Positions 1 to 9,109 of a stretch of 64,000 nt of DNA are shown here, in pieces. Each line of letters begins with the position of its first letter. Position 1 is the stretch's first letter. The position numbers were made by a program, and so were the translations under genes. Origin of the DNA: Nitrospira sp. (GTDB taxonomy: Bacteria > Nitrospirota > Nitrospiria > Nitrospirales > Nitrospiraceae); the NCBI GenBank assembly GCA_016715825.1, contig JADJXO010000005.1, positions 62,001-126,000 of the forward strand, given 5' to 3'. The notes under the pieces were generated by a model. That model was not told where the DNA came from, searched no databases, and saw nothing but the letters and a program-made list of their open reading frames with translations.

Positions 1-243
1 TAAGGCGGGGAAGCCGAATCCCACGAATCCTCCGACTGCGGCGGAGAATTGCAGCCGCTTCCGCTGAATTGGATCCTTTGCATAGGCTCGCCAGGAGGCT
101 GGCCAGCTGCTTAGGGAGAGATCTTCTGGCATGTGTTTGTTGGCGAGCGTGAAGATGGCACCGGCGACGGCATCTGCTCCGCAGAGCCCAAGCGGGACAT
201 ACATCAGCAACACCGCGACTATCCGCAAATGACGGCGTGACAT
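1..243 (-). CDS. virD4: VirD4-like type IV coupling protein, N-terminal part
   Basis: Reading the minus strand from the ATG at 243 gives 81 open codons that run off the left edge. The product starts MSRRHLRIVAVLLMYVPLGL, a basic N-terminus and a first membrane segment. After a periplasm-sized loop rich in Trp, Ala and Lys comes a second Gly-rich hydrophobic segment near residues 68-81. This two-helix anchor is the usual start of VirD4/TraG coupling ATPases, which bring DNA or protein substrates to the secretion channel. The start lies 8 bp after the virB11 stop, where virD4 normally sits. The ATPase domain is outside the window, so the call rests on position and topology. Confidence 0.6.
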   Translation of the reverse strand, partial: MSRRHLRIVAVLLMYVPLGLCGADAVAGAIFTLANKHMPEDLSLSSWPASWRAYAKDPIQRKRLQFSAAVGGFVGFGFPAL

Positions 244-251
244 GGGTTCCT

Positions 252-1361
252 CTACGCCTTCATTAGGGTGGCTTCTCCGAATCGCGCCTCGAGTTTCGCG
301 ATCGGGTCATAGTGCACTTCCGCCACGTAACGATCTTTACCGATAGGCCGACCATCCTCGTCATAGTGATTCTGTGCGACCACATGGAGAATCACGTCGA
401 TGGTCAGGGCCACCAGGCGCTTGAGGGTTGGCACATCGTAGGTCGCCGCCTGTTCGTGCTCTTTGCACATGAAGACATAGCGTTCGGCCGCGAGGGCGCA
501 GGACTCCGCGTGATAGGAGGTGATCGATCCACTGTGGCCGGTGGTGAGGAGCTTCAGGAAGTCGAACGCTTCTCCCCCGCGCAACTCGGCGAGTAAGACT
601 CGATCAGGCTTCATCCGGAGTGTGGAAGCGATCAACTCTGCAGGAGTCACCGTTGCAGCCCCCTGTCCCCCTTTCGCGTATAAAAGATGCACCCGGTTGC
701 CGTGCTTGGGCAGCAACAATTCGCGCACATCTTCGATCGTGATCAGCCGTTCCTGTTCCGGAACCGCCTGACAGATCGATTTCATGAGCGTGGTTTTCCC
801 CGAACCTGTATCCCCCACGACAGCAATGTTTTTCTTAGCCCGCACCGCTGTCCGGATGAATGAGCTCAATTGGCGAGTGGACAGATAGTCCGCCAACTGA
901 TGTTCGACTGGATCGAGCTCGGCGGCGCGATCATCCAACGTCACTGCCTTGGCCCACACATAGCGGTTGAAGGCTCCTTCCGCGTCGTACTCGTCGAGGG
1001 TCTTGATCCATGCGCTAGGTCGCCGGATCGAGATCGATACGGTTCCTAGTTCCACCGCAGGCGGCAGCACAATTTGCACCCGTTCCCCATCGGGCAACAT
1101 GGCCGAGAGAATGGGGTGGTGTGGTCCGATTTCCTGCTCAGTCGCAGTCGCGATTGCCGTGGCGAGCGCGGTGAGTCGATCCAGAGTCAGGTCCGGGGCG
1201 AGGTGATGCTGCCAGGTGGCACCGATCTCGATATAGACTTCCTGTGGTCGATTGACCACGATCTCCGTCGCGCCGGGCAGTGCGAGGTACCGAAGCAAGG
1301 GCCGCAACAACTCGCGCACCATCGTATCGTGCGCGAGCAGGTCAGTGGGGATGCAGTTCAT
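252..1361 (-). CDS. virB11: VirB11-type secretion ATPase
   Basis: The 369-aa product matches P-type DNA transfer ATPase VirB11, the hexameric cytoplasmic ATPase that works with VirB4 and VirD4 in pilus assembly and substrate transfer. The N-terminal domain is followed by a Walker A (GDTGSGKTT) near residue 182, then the LITIEDVRELLL segment, an Asp-box/Walker B region (PDRVLLAELRGGEAF) and a His-box (TTGHSGSITSYHA). I chose the ATG at 1361 (MNCIPTDLLAHD). The longer frame begins with TTG at 1394 and would only extend the overlap with virB10. The chosen start overlaps the virB10 end by 20 bp, which fits translational coupling. Confidence 0.93.
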   Translation of the reverse strand: MNCIPTDLLAHDTMVRELLRPLLRYLALPGATEIVVNRPQEVYIEIGATWQHHLAPDLTLDRLTALATAIATATEQEIGPHHPILSAMLPDGERVQIVLPPAVELGTVSISIRRPSAWIKTLDEYDAEGAFNRYVWAKAVTLDDRAAELDPVEHQLADYLSTRQLSSFIRTAVRAKKNIAVVGDTGSGKTTLMKSICQAVPEQERLITIEDVRELLLPKHGNRVHLLYAKGGQGAATVTPAELIASTLRMKPDRVLLAELRGGEAFDFLKLLTTGHSGSITSYHAESCALAAERYVFMCKEHEQAATYDVPTLKRLVALTIDVILHVVAQNHYDEDGRPIGKDRYVAEVHYDPIAKLEARFGEATLMKA

Positions 1362-2748
1362 AGACGGTACTGAAATCCAGATCACGCGCGACAAAAATGG
1401 TCCCGCGATCGCCCTGATTCTTGTAGAGCGTGGGTTTGATGTTGATGGTTGACTGGAGGATCAGTTCCGCCATGCGGTTCCCTGTCGTGGCGGAATGTTG
1501 ATAAATCCCGAGGCTCTGAGCGCCTCCACCACCGGCCTGCGTCGCGGTAGCTAATCCGATCCCGTCTTGCACGAGCGAGAGGAGAAAGGCTGCGCCCAGC
1601 CGATCCCACCAATGGTTATCAATGATTCCTGTTAGTCCTGAGGTGCCGAGTGCATCGGCTGCCGGAGAATTGAGATTGATGACGACTCCCATCGGAGTCT
1701 TGACTCTCGTCCAGAGGAGAAAGAGACGGCGCTGCCCTTGGGCCATCGTGGCGGCATATTCGCCGACCGCTTCCGATCCTCGTTCTAAAAGGACGACGCG
1801 ACCGTTGTCGCTGTACACATCGCTGTTCAAGATACAGGTCGCCATACCGGCGACTTCATTGATCACTCGCACCGTTAAGGCACAGTCGATGGTGCGTCCC
1901 TTCGGCAAGATCAAGTTCCGATCTCCCAAGAGCCCGGCTTGGACTTTCGGTGTATCGGATGGTGTCAGGAGCCCACCAATGGGACCGGCTCCGCTCGCCG
2001 CAGGACTGGGTGGAGCCGCGAGACCGACGTTTGTCACTCCAATCGAAGGACCGCTGGGTCCACCCATGTACCCAACCGACGATGGCGATAAGTTACTTGT
2101 GTCTACCGCCGTGCCCACAGGAATCGCTGGGCTGCCCGCCATGCTCCCAGCCCCCATTGAGTCGCCCTGTCTGACGCCATTGAGAAGATCGCGTACCAAA
2201 GAGATCGCTGCATCTGGTCCGGCTCCCCCTTGTTGAGTTCTGGGATTGTCCGAGGCAAGGGTGTTCGTCACAATCACCTCTCCACCGAACCGACTGGGAG
2301 CGCGTCTGTTACGTGATGGGTTGCCTTGTATCGTGTCAGGAGCGAGTGCTATTGGTCGGTTCCCGTCATAAATGTCGCGGTCGAGGGGCGACTGCGTCGC
2401 GCGGCCTGTGGACGCGAGGGGGGACTTGCTGGTCGACTGCACGAATGCTGTGGTGGGTTGAAGTGGAAGGGGATCGGCTTCGAAGACCCGCTTCAGTCCA
2501 ACTTGCGCCGGCTTGTTCTCAATCTTCGCCGCCCGTTCCTCTTGTGTGGCGCCTGCCTTCCGCTTTGCACTCCAGGTATTGGCCGCGAACACGAGCCCTA
2601 TCACGACCACGATGACCATCACGACCAGAAACACCATGCGCATCGCTATCTCGTTCCTCCCACTGGCGTGACGGTTGACCGATACGATTCCATTCGCAGC
2701 GGGTGTATTCTCCTCAGCTCGTTCTCGTGACTTTTGTGGTTGATCCAT
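1342..2748 (-). CDS. virB10: VirB10 core-complex protein
   Basis: The 468-aa product has a short cytoplasmic N-terminus, one membrane helix at about residues 38-57, a long Pro/Ser/Gly-rich periplasmic linker (about 60-270) and a C-terminal TrbI/VirB10 domain (about 275-465). The C-terminal domain includes the stretch around DNHWWDRLGAAFLLSLVQDG, where the outer-membrane antenna helices lie in this family. VirB10 spans both membranes and senses ATPase activity to gate the channel. Start is ATG at 2748, with a weak ribosome binding site. It sits 9 bp after the virB9 stop and overlaps virB11, so it is inside one operon. Confidence 0.93.
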   Translation of the reverse strand: MDQPQKSRERAEENTPAANGIVSVNRHASGRNEIAMRMVFLVVMVIVVVIGLVFAANTWSAKRKAGATQEERAAKIENKPAQVGLKRVFEADPLPLQPTTAFVQSTSKSPLASTGRATQSPLDRDIYDGNRPIALAPDTIQGNPSRNRRAPSRFGGEVIVTNTLASDNPRTQQGGAGPDAAISLVRDLLNGVRQGDSMGAGSMAGSPAIPVGTAVDTSNLSPSSVGYMGGPSGPSIGVTNVGLAAPPSPAASGAGPIGGLLTPSDTPKVQAGLLGDRNLILPKGRTIDCALTVRVINEVAGMATCILNSDVYSDNGRVVLLERGSEAVGEYAATMAQGQRRLFLLWTRVKTPMGVVINLNSPAADALGTSGLTGIIDNHWWDRLGAAFLLSLVQDGIGLATATQAGGGGAQSLGIYQHSATTGNRMAELILQSTINIKPTLYKNQGDRGTIFVARDLDFSTVYELHPH

Positions 2749-2757
2749 GTTCGTTTC

Positions 2758-3690
2758 TCAACGTAGCGTTCGAGTAATTCCGGAGATCGTTGTACCCTCG
2801 ATAGCGGGCACCCCTGTCTTGTCGTAGGCATCATTCCAGATTCCCACCACCGCATCGCCCAAGCGCAACACAAACTGCCGCCCCATCCGCTGCACCACCG
2901 CGAGGTCCTTCTCCATGTGGAAATTGATGCGGGTTTCTTCGCCCAACGGCGAGATGTAGAAGATGGCGGGTACCTCGCGATTGGGTGGGAACAGAAAATA
3001 GGTGAAGCGGCCGTCATCGAATACCAGAGCGGGTGAGACATCCTCTCCTCCCGGAAGCACTTCCATGGAATAGGACCAATTGCGCGGTTCGGGTGTAAAC
3101 GCGTTCAGTCGCTCCGCGAGGAGGTCGGCCTTCTCGCGTGCTTGCCTTGCGCGGTGGGCCGAGACGTGCGTCGCCGTCAGGGCGGCAGGGTTTGCGGGCA
3201 CCAGCGGATAACGGAAGATCACGCGGTACATCGGCTCGTCTTTTCTGCGTTGCCCTTGTGCGGCGTTCTGCTTCCGTCCGAGGCGATGGTCTCCTACGAC
3301 GGTGAACTCCAGACTGTAGTCCCGCTTGTCTGTGCGGATTTCCAGATTATTGTGCGTCGCATGGTCTTTGGGCTTGATCCAGACTTGATTCGTCCCGACA
3401 TCGGCTCTGATGCACCATTCTGCTTCCTCTTTCGCACAGTCCCCGAGAAAGCCGCTGCCGGCGATGGCGATGCGTTCGTCGTCTCCCAGCACAATGCGCG
3501 TGACGACACCGCGACGCACGGTCACGCGGGTCACTTCATCCCGCTGATAGGTGATATAACGGACTCGTTGATCTCCGTCGCTCGGCTCCGGTACCTCCGC
3601 TGCCTCCGATGACGCTCCGGAACAAAGTAGGACAACGATGAACCATGCCGTGATCGACCGTCTGTGTCGTTTCATGCCATCCATGACCAT
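2758..3690 (-). CDS. virB9: VirB9 core-complex protein
   Basis: The 310-aa product starts with a signal peptide (hydrophobic residues about 14-27, cleavage near SSEA-AE). It then shows the VirB9/TrbG pattern: an N-terminal domain starting with the VRYITYQRDEVTRVTV beta-strands, a middle linker and a C-terminal domain (about residues 210-305) with the FDDGRFTYFLFPP motif typical of the family. VirB9 forms the outer-membrane ring with VirB10 and normally VirB7. No virB7 lipoprotein is seen next to it. Start is ATG at 3690 with AGGAAGG just upstream. The gap to virB8 is 8 bp. Confidence 0.93.
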   Translation of the reverse strand: MVMDGMKRHRRSITAWFIVVLLCSGASSEAAEVPEPSDGDQRVRYITYQRDEVTRVTVRRGVVTRIVLGDDERIAIAGSGFLGDCAKEEAEWCIRADVGTNQVWIKPKDHATHNNLEIRTDKRDYSLEFTVVGDHRLGRKQNAAQGQRRKDEPMYRVIFRYPLVPANPAALTATHVSAHRARQAREKADLLAERLNAFTPEPRNWSYSMEVLPGGEDVSPALVFDDGRFTYFLFPPNREVPAIFYISPLGEETRINFHMEKDLAVVQRMGRQFVLRLGDAVVGIWNDAYDKTGVPAIEGTTISGITRTLR

Positions 3691-3698
3691 GCACCTTC

Positions 3699-4457
3699 CT
3701 AGTTTTTCTCGACCATCGACAGGACCGACGCCGGCGGCGTGATCGTCCCGATTTCTGCGTCCACCCGATAGCCCGTCACTTTGTAGCCAAGCGGGTTCTG
3801 GATCAGATCCTTTTCCTGACCCTTCATCGTGTGGCGGTACTCGTAGGAAACCGTCGCAATGAAATACTGCGGTGGCTCAAGGCTGTGAGAGTCAGTCCGC
3901 TTCACCGACTTCTCAAATCGCACGGTGGCCTTCGGACCGATCGCATCGGTCTGCACGGTCACGCTCAACACATTCACGCGCCATTCGATGCCGGTCCCCA
4001 ACTGCTTATCGCGAGCATGCACACCGTCAAAGAGGCTCGCATACTCGCGACCGATCTCGTCCGTACTCATCGCCAAGACCTGGTCGTAGTCTGCTTGGAG
4101 CAGCCGGTATGAGTAAGATTCTCGCGCGAGCACGTATTTTTGTGTCCAATGCTTATCGAGCAATTCTTGATATCCGACCACCGTGCGATCATCCGCCGCA
4201 CTCACAAGCTCCACGTTGCCGGTCGCACGATCAATCGAAAAGACGTAGGGTACGGTGGTCTTGAACGGAGCCAGACAAGCAAGTCCTGCTCCAAGTATTA
4301 CTGCCAGGGCGCATGCAGTACTCGCGACCCACCACGCCGTGCGTTCCGACGCCTCCAGCCTGAGTCGCCAGTCGGTATCCCAGTCGCGGCCTTGATCGTA
4401 GAACTGCGTTTGCTCCGCGATATGCACGAGTGAGGAGTCCGTCGTCTGTTCCGTCAT
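3699..4457 (-). CDS. virB8: VirB8 inner-membrane assembly factor
   Basis: The 252-aa product has a cytoplasmic N-terminus of about 40 residues, one membrane helix (about 42-64) and a periplasmic NTF2-like domain typical of VirB8/TrbF. Recognisable family segments are the PYVFSIDRATGNVE strand after the membrane helix and the C-terminal YRVDAEIG strand. VirB8 nucleates assembly and contacts VirB9 and VirB10. Start is ATG at 4457 with CAGGAG upstream. It lies 36 bp downstream of the virB5 stop. Confidence 0.92.
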   Translation of the reverse strand: MTEQTTDSSLVHIAEQTQFYDQGRDWDTDWRLRLEASERTAWWVASTACALAVILGAGLACLAPFKTTVPYVFSIDRATGNVELVSAADDRTVVGYQELLDKHWTQKYVLARESYSYRLLQADYDQVLAMSTDEIGREYASLFDGVHARDKQLGTGIEWRVNVLSVTVQTDAIGPKATVRFEKSVKRTDSHSLEPPQYFIATVSYEYRHTMKGQEKDLIQNPLGYKVTGYRVDAEIGTITPPASVLSMVEKN

Positions 4458-4493
4458 TCTTGTGAGTCTCCTGTCTGTATCTGGTGAGCACCA

Positions 4494-5219
4494 CTACGGT
4501 GTCCACGGAGCCATATGGTCGAACGTCCGAGATGTGCCGGGGGCCAACATCTTCAGCACGCGTTCTTGCTGTTCCTGTTGCGCGGCTTTTTCTTCTGCCT
4601 CAATCATGGATTTCATCGTCAGAATTCGATTCGTGTCGTTGCTGACTTGGGCCTGCTCGGCGGCGATCCGGCCATTGAGTTCCAGAATCCCTTTTTCGTC
4701 CTCGGTCTGATTGATGCGAGTCGTCAGAGCCCGAATTTGCTGCATTCGTCCGAGCAACATTTGATAGGTGTTGGCGTAGTAGGCCTGACTTTGTGGCGTC
4801 TGGTTCAACATGTTTTGACAGATCCGCAAGGCATCGCCGGTTTTGCCCTCGCAGTTATAGATCATGCGGTTGTGACGGATGATCTGAGCCGCTGCGGTCA
4901 AGCCATACACCCCGCCGGACCGAATGGCCTGATACACGGCATTGACATCGGAGGGGACCACTCCGGCCAGGGTGAGGTTGTTCAAGAGACTGCCCATGTT
5001 TCTGGAGCCCACGACCGCACGGATTTGCTGGTCGGCTTGGAGGATTTGTTGCTGCATCTGTTGGAACTGCTGTATCCACGCCAGGGCTTGCACGATTGAT
5101 TGCACGAGATTGGCCGTGTCAATGACGGGGATTCCTGCAGCTTGGGTTTTAGGCTCCGGACCGAGGCCGACCATCAAGGCAATACCCATCGCGATCATTG
5201 TCCGTTTCATACGAAACAT
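4494..5219 (-). CDS. virB5: VirB5/TrbJ-like pilus-associated protein
   Basis: The 241-aa product has a signal peptide (about residues 1-27, ending near TQAAG) and then a mostly alpha-helical mature part. That part has Gln-rich coiled-coil segments (around residues 45-70) and a long charged C-terminal helix (about 160-230). This is the VirB5/TrbJ fold, a minor pilus component and possible adhesin at the pilus tip. AAAGGAG precedes the ATG, and only 3 bp separate it from virB6. It is placed after virB6 rather than before it as in the Agrobacterium order. The family call rests on fold-like features and operon position more than on sharp motifs. Confidence 0.82.
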   Translation of the reverse strand: MFRMKRTMIAMGIALMVGLGPEPKTQAAGIPVIDTANLVQSIVQALAWIQQFQQMQQQILQADQQIRAVVGSRNMGSLLNNLTLAGVVPSDVNAVYQAIRSGGVYGLTAAAQIIRHNRMIYNCEGKTGDALRICQNMLNQTPQSQAYYANTYQMLLGRMQQIRALTTRINQTEDEKGILELNGRIAAEQAQVSNDTNRILTMKSMIEAEEKAAQQEQQERVLKMLAPGTSRTFDHMAPWTP

Positions 5220-5222
5220 GCT

Positions 5223-6269
5223 TTACTCCTTTTGCGAGATTCCGTTGCGTAGTCGTTCTAATGAGGCCCGCTGATAGAGGTCACTACCGGGCTGAGGCTT
5301 CGCGCCAGGCAGCGCGCTCGGCAAGGCGCGAGTCGTCCCGGTTCGCGGACCAGTCAAGGAGCCTCCGGTGGTTGCCAGGGCCAACGGTAAAAACCTACTC
5401 AAACCGGACGTGACACTGTGCAAGAGCAGCATTCCACTCCTGGTCGCATCCCCGCCGGGGTTTCCTAACGCGAGTCCTCCAGCCAAACTCGCCCCCAGTG
5501 ACGCGACATGGAGTAAGACATAGGCGGCCGTGACGGAAAGAAACAGCAGGCCGACGACATCTGCCAGAATGGAGGAGGTGGAATAGGCACTCAGCACATG
5601 CTGACAGGCGTTCCGCAGGAGGCTTGCGAGAAACGTGATGACCGCCATGATGAGGACGTTGGTGAAGACGGCGACCAGGGCGCTGGACAGCCAATTTTCC
5701 GCATAGCGCTGCGTCATCGGAAACATCGCGCAGAAAATGAATGCCGGCCCCACCGAGAGCAGCAGGGCGAGACTCACTTTCGCGACGAGAAAGAGGCCCA
5801 TGGCGACAAAGGCCATCACAATCGACGCGGTGGCACAGAGGGCTCCCGCGATGAACAGGGAGAATTGCGGCACCAATCCCGAACTGGCTTCCGTGAAGAG
5901 GGTTTCCATCAGGGTTGCGAAGGGGTCGGCCATCTGATCGATCGTGCCTCCCATCGAAAGCACCCCGCCAAAAGCTGAGGCAAAGGCTTCTTGAATGCCG
6001 TCCATCCCGTCCTTCACGAGACTCCGATACTGTGGGCCATTCAGCGTCAGCCCGGTGATGAGCGCCACGCGAAACCACCGCCAAACGAGTGAGGTGATCG
6101 GTTCCTGCACGTCGCCGCGGATTACCTGAAACCCGGTCCACATCACATACAGTGTCATCGCGGTGATGGCGACTGGCATGAGCACTCCGATGACGGCATC
6201 GCTGGAGGTCACGACATAGTGGTCCAATGCGTTGTTCACCGACTGTTCGATGTAGGTCGCCATGCCCAT
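5223..6269 (-). CDS. virB6: VirB6/TrbL polytopic membrane protein
   Basis: The 348-aa product has about six hydrophobic segments, for example around residues 28-47, 128-165, 172-190, 200-222 and 235-275, and a polar C-terminal tail. This matches VirB6/TrbL, the polytopic inner-membrane channel subunit of type IV secretion systems. The conserved segment after the third helix (SVGPAFIFCAMFPMTQRYAE) and the following W-containing helix are family-typical. ATG codons at 6269 and 6263 are both possible starts; neither has a strong ribosome binding site. It lies 8 bp after the virB4 stop. Confidence 0.88.
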   Translation of the reverse strand: MGMATYIEQSVNNALDHYVVTSSDAVIGVLMPVAITAMTLYVMWTGFQVIRGDVQEPITSLVWRWFRVALITGLTLNGPQYRSLVKDGMDGIQEAFASAFGGVLSMGGTIDQMADPFATLMETLFTEASSGLVPQFSLFIAGALCATASIVMAFVAMGLFLVAKVSLALLLSVGPAFIFCAMFPMTQRYAENWLSSALVAVFTNVLIMAVITFLASLLRNACQHVLSAYSTSSILADVVGLLFLSVTAAYVLLHVASLGASLAGGLALGNPGGDATRSGMLLLHSVTSGLSRFLPLALATTGGSLTGPRTGTTRALPSALPGAKPQPGSDLYQRASLERLRNGISQKE

Positions 6270-6277
6270 GGGGTTCT

Positions 6278-8737
6278 CTACGCTATTCCTCTGCCGTTCT
6301 CGCGTCGCAGTTGTTTTCGTGCCGCGATGTGTTCATGGAACAGCGGCAGCCAGGCTGTGGGGTCGTCACCCACTTCGGCCCTGATCTGATCCAGCATCGC
6401 CACGTTGTCCATCGAGCCAGAGAGGACGTGTAAGAGATCCGTCATGCTTCCAAGGTCGAATTGCACGATCGCCGAGCTGTGGCCCTGCTTCACCAGAAAT
6501 AGACGGCTCGTTTCCCCGAGATTCTTGATAATGTGGAATTCCGCCTCCGTGACTTTGAACCCCTGCACATAGTCCTCATGGTCGGCGCGAGGATTGGGTA
6601 AGAAGATCTGTGTCACGCTCTGTTCGACCATCGTCTTCCCGATAGGATGTCCAAGTACGTCCGAGGGCGATTGAGTGACAAAGACGCCGAGGCCGGATTG
6701 TTTGCGGATGGTCTTTTGCTTGTTGAAGGCGAAGTCCGAGAACATCGGATCTTGGAGCGGCTTCCAAAATTCCTCCATGACATAGATGAAGGGCTGACCG
6801 GTGATCAACCGTTCGGTGAGATGGAGCAGATACGCCATGATCGGAGTTCGGACCTCAGGATCGTCCAGAAAGTCCGTATAGTCGTATCCGTATAATTGTG
6901 CGTCGCTGATGTCATGGGTCTCCTGCGGATTGTCGAAGGCCCAGCCTAGAGGTTGTCCGCGCATCCAACGGTTCAGGCGTGCCCGTACACTCTGGTCGCC
7001 GGTGGCCGGCAAGTTCTGACGGAGGAGAGACAGGCAGCGTAGGTGCGGAGAGACCGCCTCACTCATCACCGTTCGCACCGCATGACTGATCTCAGTCTGT
7101 TCCTTCGCGGTAAGCCGGGGAGTTTCGTCACCGGGCTGCTTCACGAGTTGGGCGACGAGCTGTTCGCAGAATTGCCAGTTGTGGGGATTCGGTTCTGCCT
7201 GCAAGGGATTGAAGCCGGTCGGCATGCCTCGCTTCAGGGACTGATATTTCCCGCCCATAGCGCGGATTCCGATCTCCGCGCCGCGATCTTTGTCGAAGAC
7301 CACGCAGCGGAGTCCCTGGTACTTGGTCGCAAAAGCTAAGAGGCTTAATTCCAGCGCGGTCTTGCCCACGCCCGTGCTTCCGCAGATAAACGTATTGCCA
7401 GGGTACTTTTCATCGCGCGAATCTCGGTCCTCCGGTGATACGTGGAAATTGAAGTAATAGGGTTGTCCGCTCGGCGTCTTGAAGAGAGCCAGGGCTTCCC
7501 CCCAAGGATTGCCGGATGGTTTGCCGCGGGCAAAGTTGTGAAAGGGACTGAGGCAAACAAAGTTCCTGCTCGTGATCACGGCCTCGCGGGGCCGCAGACT
7601 CCAGTTGCCCGGGATCTGCGCGAACCATGCACATTCGGGAATCACATCGACTCGTGCCATCTTGAACCCCGGCCCATCTTGAAAGACGGCTCGGGCATCG
7701 GCGAGTGCGGTACTCACCGATTCCATGGACGTGCCAAAGATTGCCAGGCTGTAATGGTACTGCCCCAAATCAATGAGTCCGCTCTGCAGATCATCCGCAG
7801 CCTGGTCCATCTGCTCGATCTCGCGTGTTGCAGCGTCTTCGGAGGCGATCAAGTGCCCTTTCTGGGTGGCGAGGGACTTCAGGGCCGCGCGCTTGTTCAG
7901 ACACGAAAAGCTTTGGGTCTCGATGTACTCGGCGTCGCTATAGAGCAGGCCGTTGTTCATGCCGGGCTCGGAGAACTGCGGGTACTCCTGCATGTCGAGA
8001 AACCCGGCGAATTTCCGCGCGCGCGGGTGCCAGATTTCCATCATGCCTGTCCGGTCACCGAAGTGCAGGCGTGAAGAGGGGAGGTACGAGGCGAGCGGCG
8101 CCCGGCGCAGGGGGATTTCCTCCCAGACTCCATTGATCAAGTAGCTGAGAAAAGCCAGCTGGTCGGAGAACACGATGTCCTGTTTCGTATAAGTGCCCAG
8201 GCGAGTCAGCCCATACCGACTAAGACTGGCTTCGAGTTGTTTGCCCATGTCTTCCAGGATGGTCAACTGTCCGGTCTCGTGTTCTCGTCGTTGGGCCAAC
8301 GTGCGTGTACTCATGCGCGTGAAGAAGTTCGCGACCTTGGAAGGAAAGGGTCGGTACAAAACGGAGAGATATAATTCCGTTGCCATTTGCCGATGCTGTT
8401 CAAACGATTGATAGTACCGATTGGTCAGGGTTTGGCAGAACGGATTAGGCGAGATGCCTTTCAACCGCTCGGTAACGACCCGGCGAATTTTATGGGACCA
8501 GACGGCGAAAGAACCGCCGCCCAAGGATCGGAGAAATTGGTGCAGCGCTTCTTTGCGCAGCAGAACCTCAGATCGGTCCGCCGTTTCGAACGTGATCCCG
8601 TCCAGTTTCCAACAAGCCAAGTACTCGCCACCGGTCAATGTGATGACGGTAGGCGTGATTGCCGTGCCCAGCGGGATATAGTCACTCGCGGGAATCTGAG
8701 CGGCGGCGGTTTTTGTGAGGACGGATCTGGGTCTCAT
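6278..8737 (-). CDS. virB4: VirB4 secretion ATPase
   Basis: The 819-aa product is a full-length VirB4/TrbE/CagE ATPase. It carries a Walker A (GSTGVGKTALE) near residue 450, the FDKDRGAEIGIRAMGG segment that follows it in this family, and a Walker B region around FIYVMEEFWKPL near residue 690, followed by the Gln/Arg-rich KQKTIRKQSGLGVFVTQSPSD segment. The N-terminal half (about 1-400) is the usual VirB4 membrane-associated domain. VirB4 powers pilin extraction and transfer with VirB11. Start is ATG at 8737 with a poor ribosome binding site. A 41-bp gap follows virB3. Confidence 0.95.
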   Translation of the reverse strand: MRPRSVLTKTAAAQIPASDYIPLGTAITPTVITLTGGEYLACWKLDGITFETADRSEVLLRKEALHQFLRSLGGGSFAVWSHKIRRVVTERLKGISPNPFCQTLTNRYYQSFEQHRQMATELYLSVLYRPFPSKVANFFTRMSTRTLAQRREHETGQLTILEDMGKQLEASLSRYGLTRLGTYTKQDIVFSDQLAFLSYLINGVWEEIPLRRAPLASYLPSSRLHFGDRTGMMEIWHPRARKFAGFLDMQEYPQFSEPGMNNGLLYSDAEYIETQSFSCLNKRAALKSLATQKGHLIASEDAATREIEQMDQAADDLQSGLIDLGQYHYSLAIFGTSMESVSTALADARAVFQDGPGFKMARVDVIPECAWFAQIPGNWSLRPREAVITSRNFVCLSPFHNFARGKPSGNPWGEALALFKTPSGQPYYFNFHVSPEDRDSRDEKYPGNTFICGSTGVGKTALELSLLAFATKYQGLRCVVFDKDRGAEIGIRAMGGKYQSLKRGMPTGFNPLQAEPNPHNWQFCEQLVAQLVKQPGDETPRLTAKEQTEISHAVRTVMSEAVSPHLRCLSLLRQNLPATGDQSVRARLNRWMRGQPLGWAFDNPQETHDISDAQLYGYDYTDFLDDPEVRTPIMAYLLHLTERLITGQPFIYVMEEFWKPLQDPMFSDFAFNKQKTIRKQSGLGVFVTQSPSDVLGHPIGKTMVEQSVTQIFLPNPRADHEDYVQGFKVTEAEFHIIKNLGETSRLFLVKQGHSSAIVQFDLGSMTDLLHVLSGSMDNVAMLDQIRAEVGDDPTAWLPLFHEHIAARKQLRRENGRGIA

Positions 8738-8778
8738 GTCATCGGTCCATTGGAATACTCAACCGTTTAACCGTTTCA

Positions 8779-9108
8779 CTATGATCGTCGCGTTTTCCAC
8801 GAGAGGGGGCCATAGGAAATGGCCCCCCATGTCGCGCGACTTGGTCCATGTCGGAGTCGCATTCGCGCTCGCATCATCACTTGGCGCAAACGCTGATCGT
8901 CCGTCTTTGTCGTGTGGCGCATCCAGAGCACGATGGGGATTGTGATCAACACGATCCCAAGCGAGACGTAGCCGCTCACGAGGTAGTACAGCCAGACTGC
9001 CAATAAGAGGGTCAGGCCGCCGATCACAAGCAACGGCATGATCGGTACGCCGCCTAACATCGCAGGCCTCGTGCAACCAGTGAAGATGGGATCCCTAAAT
9101 CCGTCCAT
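8779..9108 (-). CDS. virB3: VirB3 membrane protein
   Basis: The 109-aa product has the typical VirB3 opening (DPIFTGCTRPAMLGGVPIMP), followed by two close membrane helices (about residues 24-41 and 46-62) and a basic cytoplasmic tail. VirB3 is a small inner-membrane partner of VirB4. Its ATG at 9108 is 1 bp from the virB2 stop, so the two genes are probably translationally coupled. Confidence 0.88.
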   Translation of the reverse strand: MDGFRDPIFTGCTRPAMLGGVPIMPLLVIGGLTLLLAVWLYYLVSGYVSLGIVLITIPIVLWMRHTTKTDDQRLRQVMMRARMRLRHGPSRATWGAISYGPLSWKTRRS

Positions 9109-9109
9109 G

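Noticed and set aside
1622..2236. 204-codon plus-strand frame inside virB10
   Set aside because: It is the shadow of the GC-rich virB10 coding strand; no ribosome binding site, and its product is Pro/Arg/Ser-rich with no pattern.
7442..8074. 210-codon plus-strand frame inside virB4
   Set aside because: Antisense shadow of a well-conserved ATPase gene.
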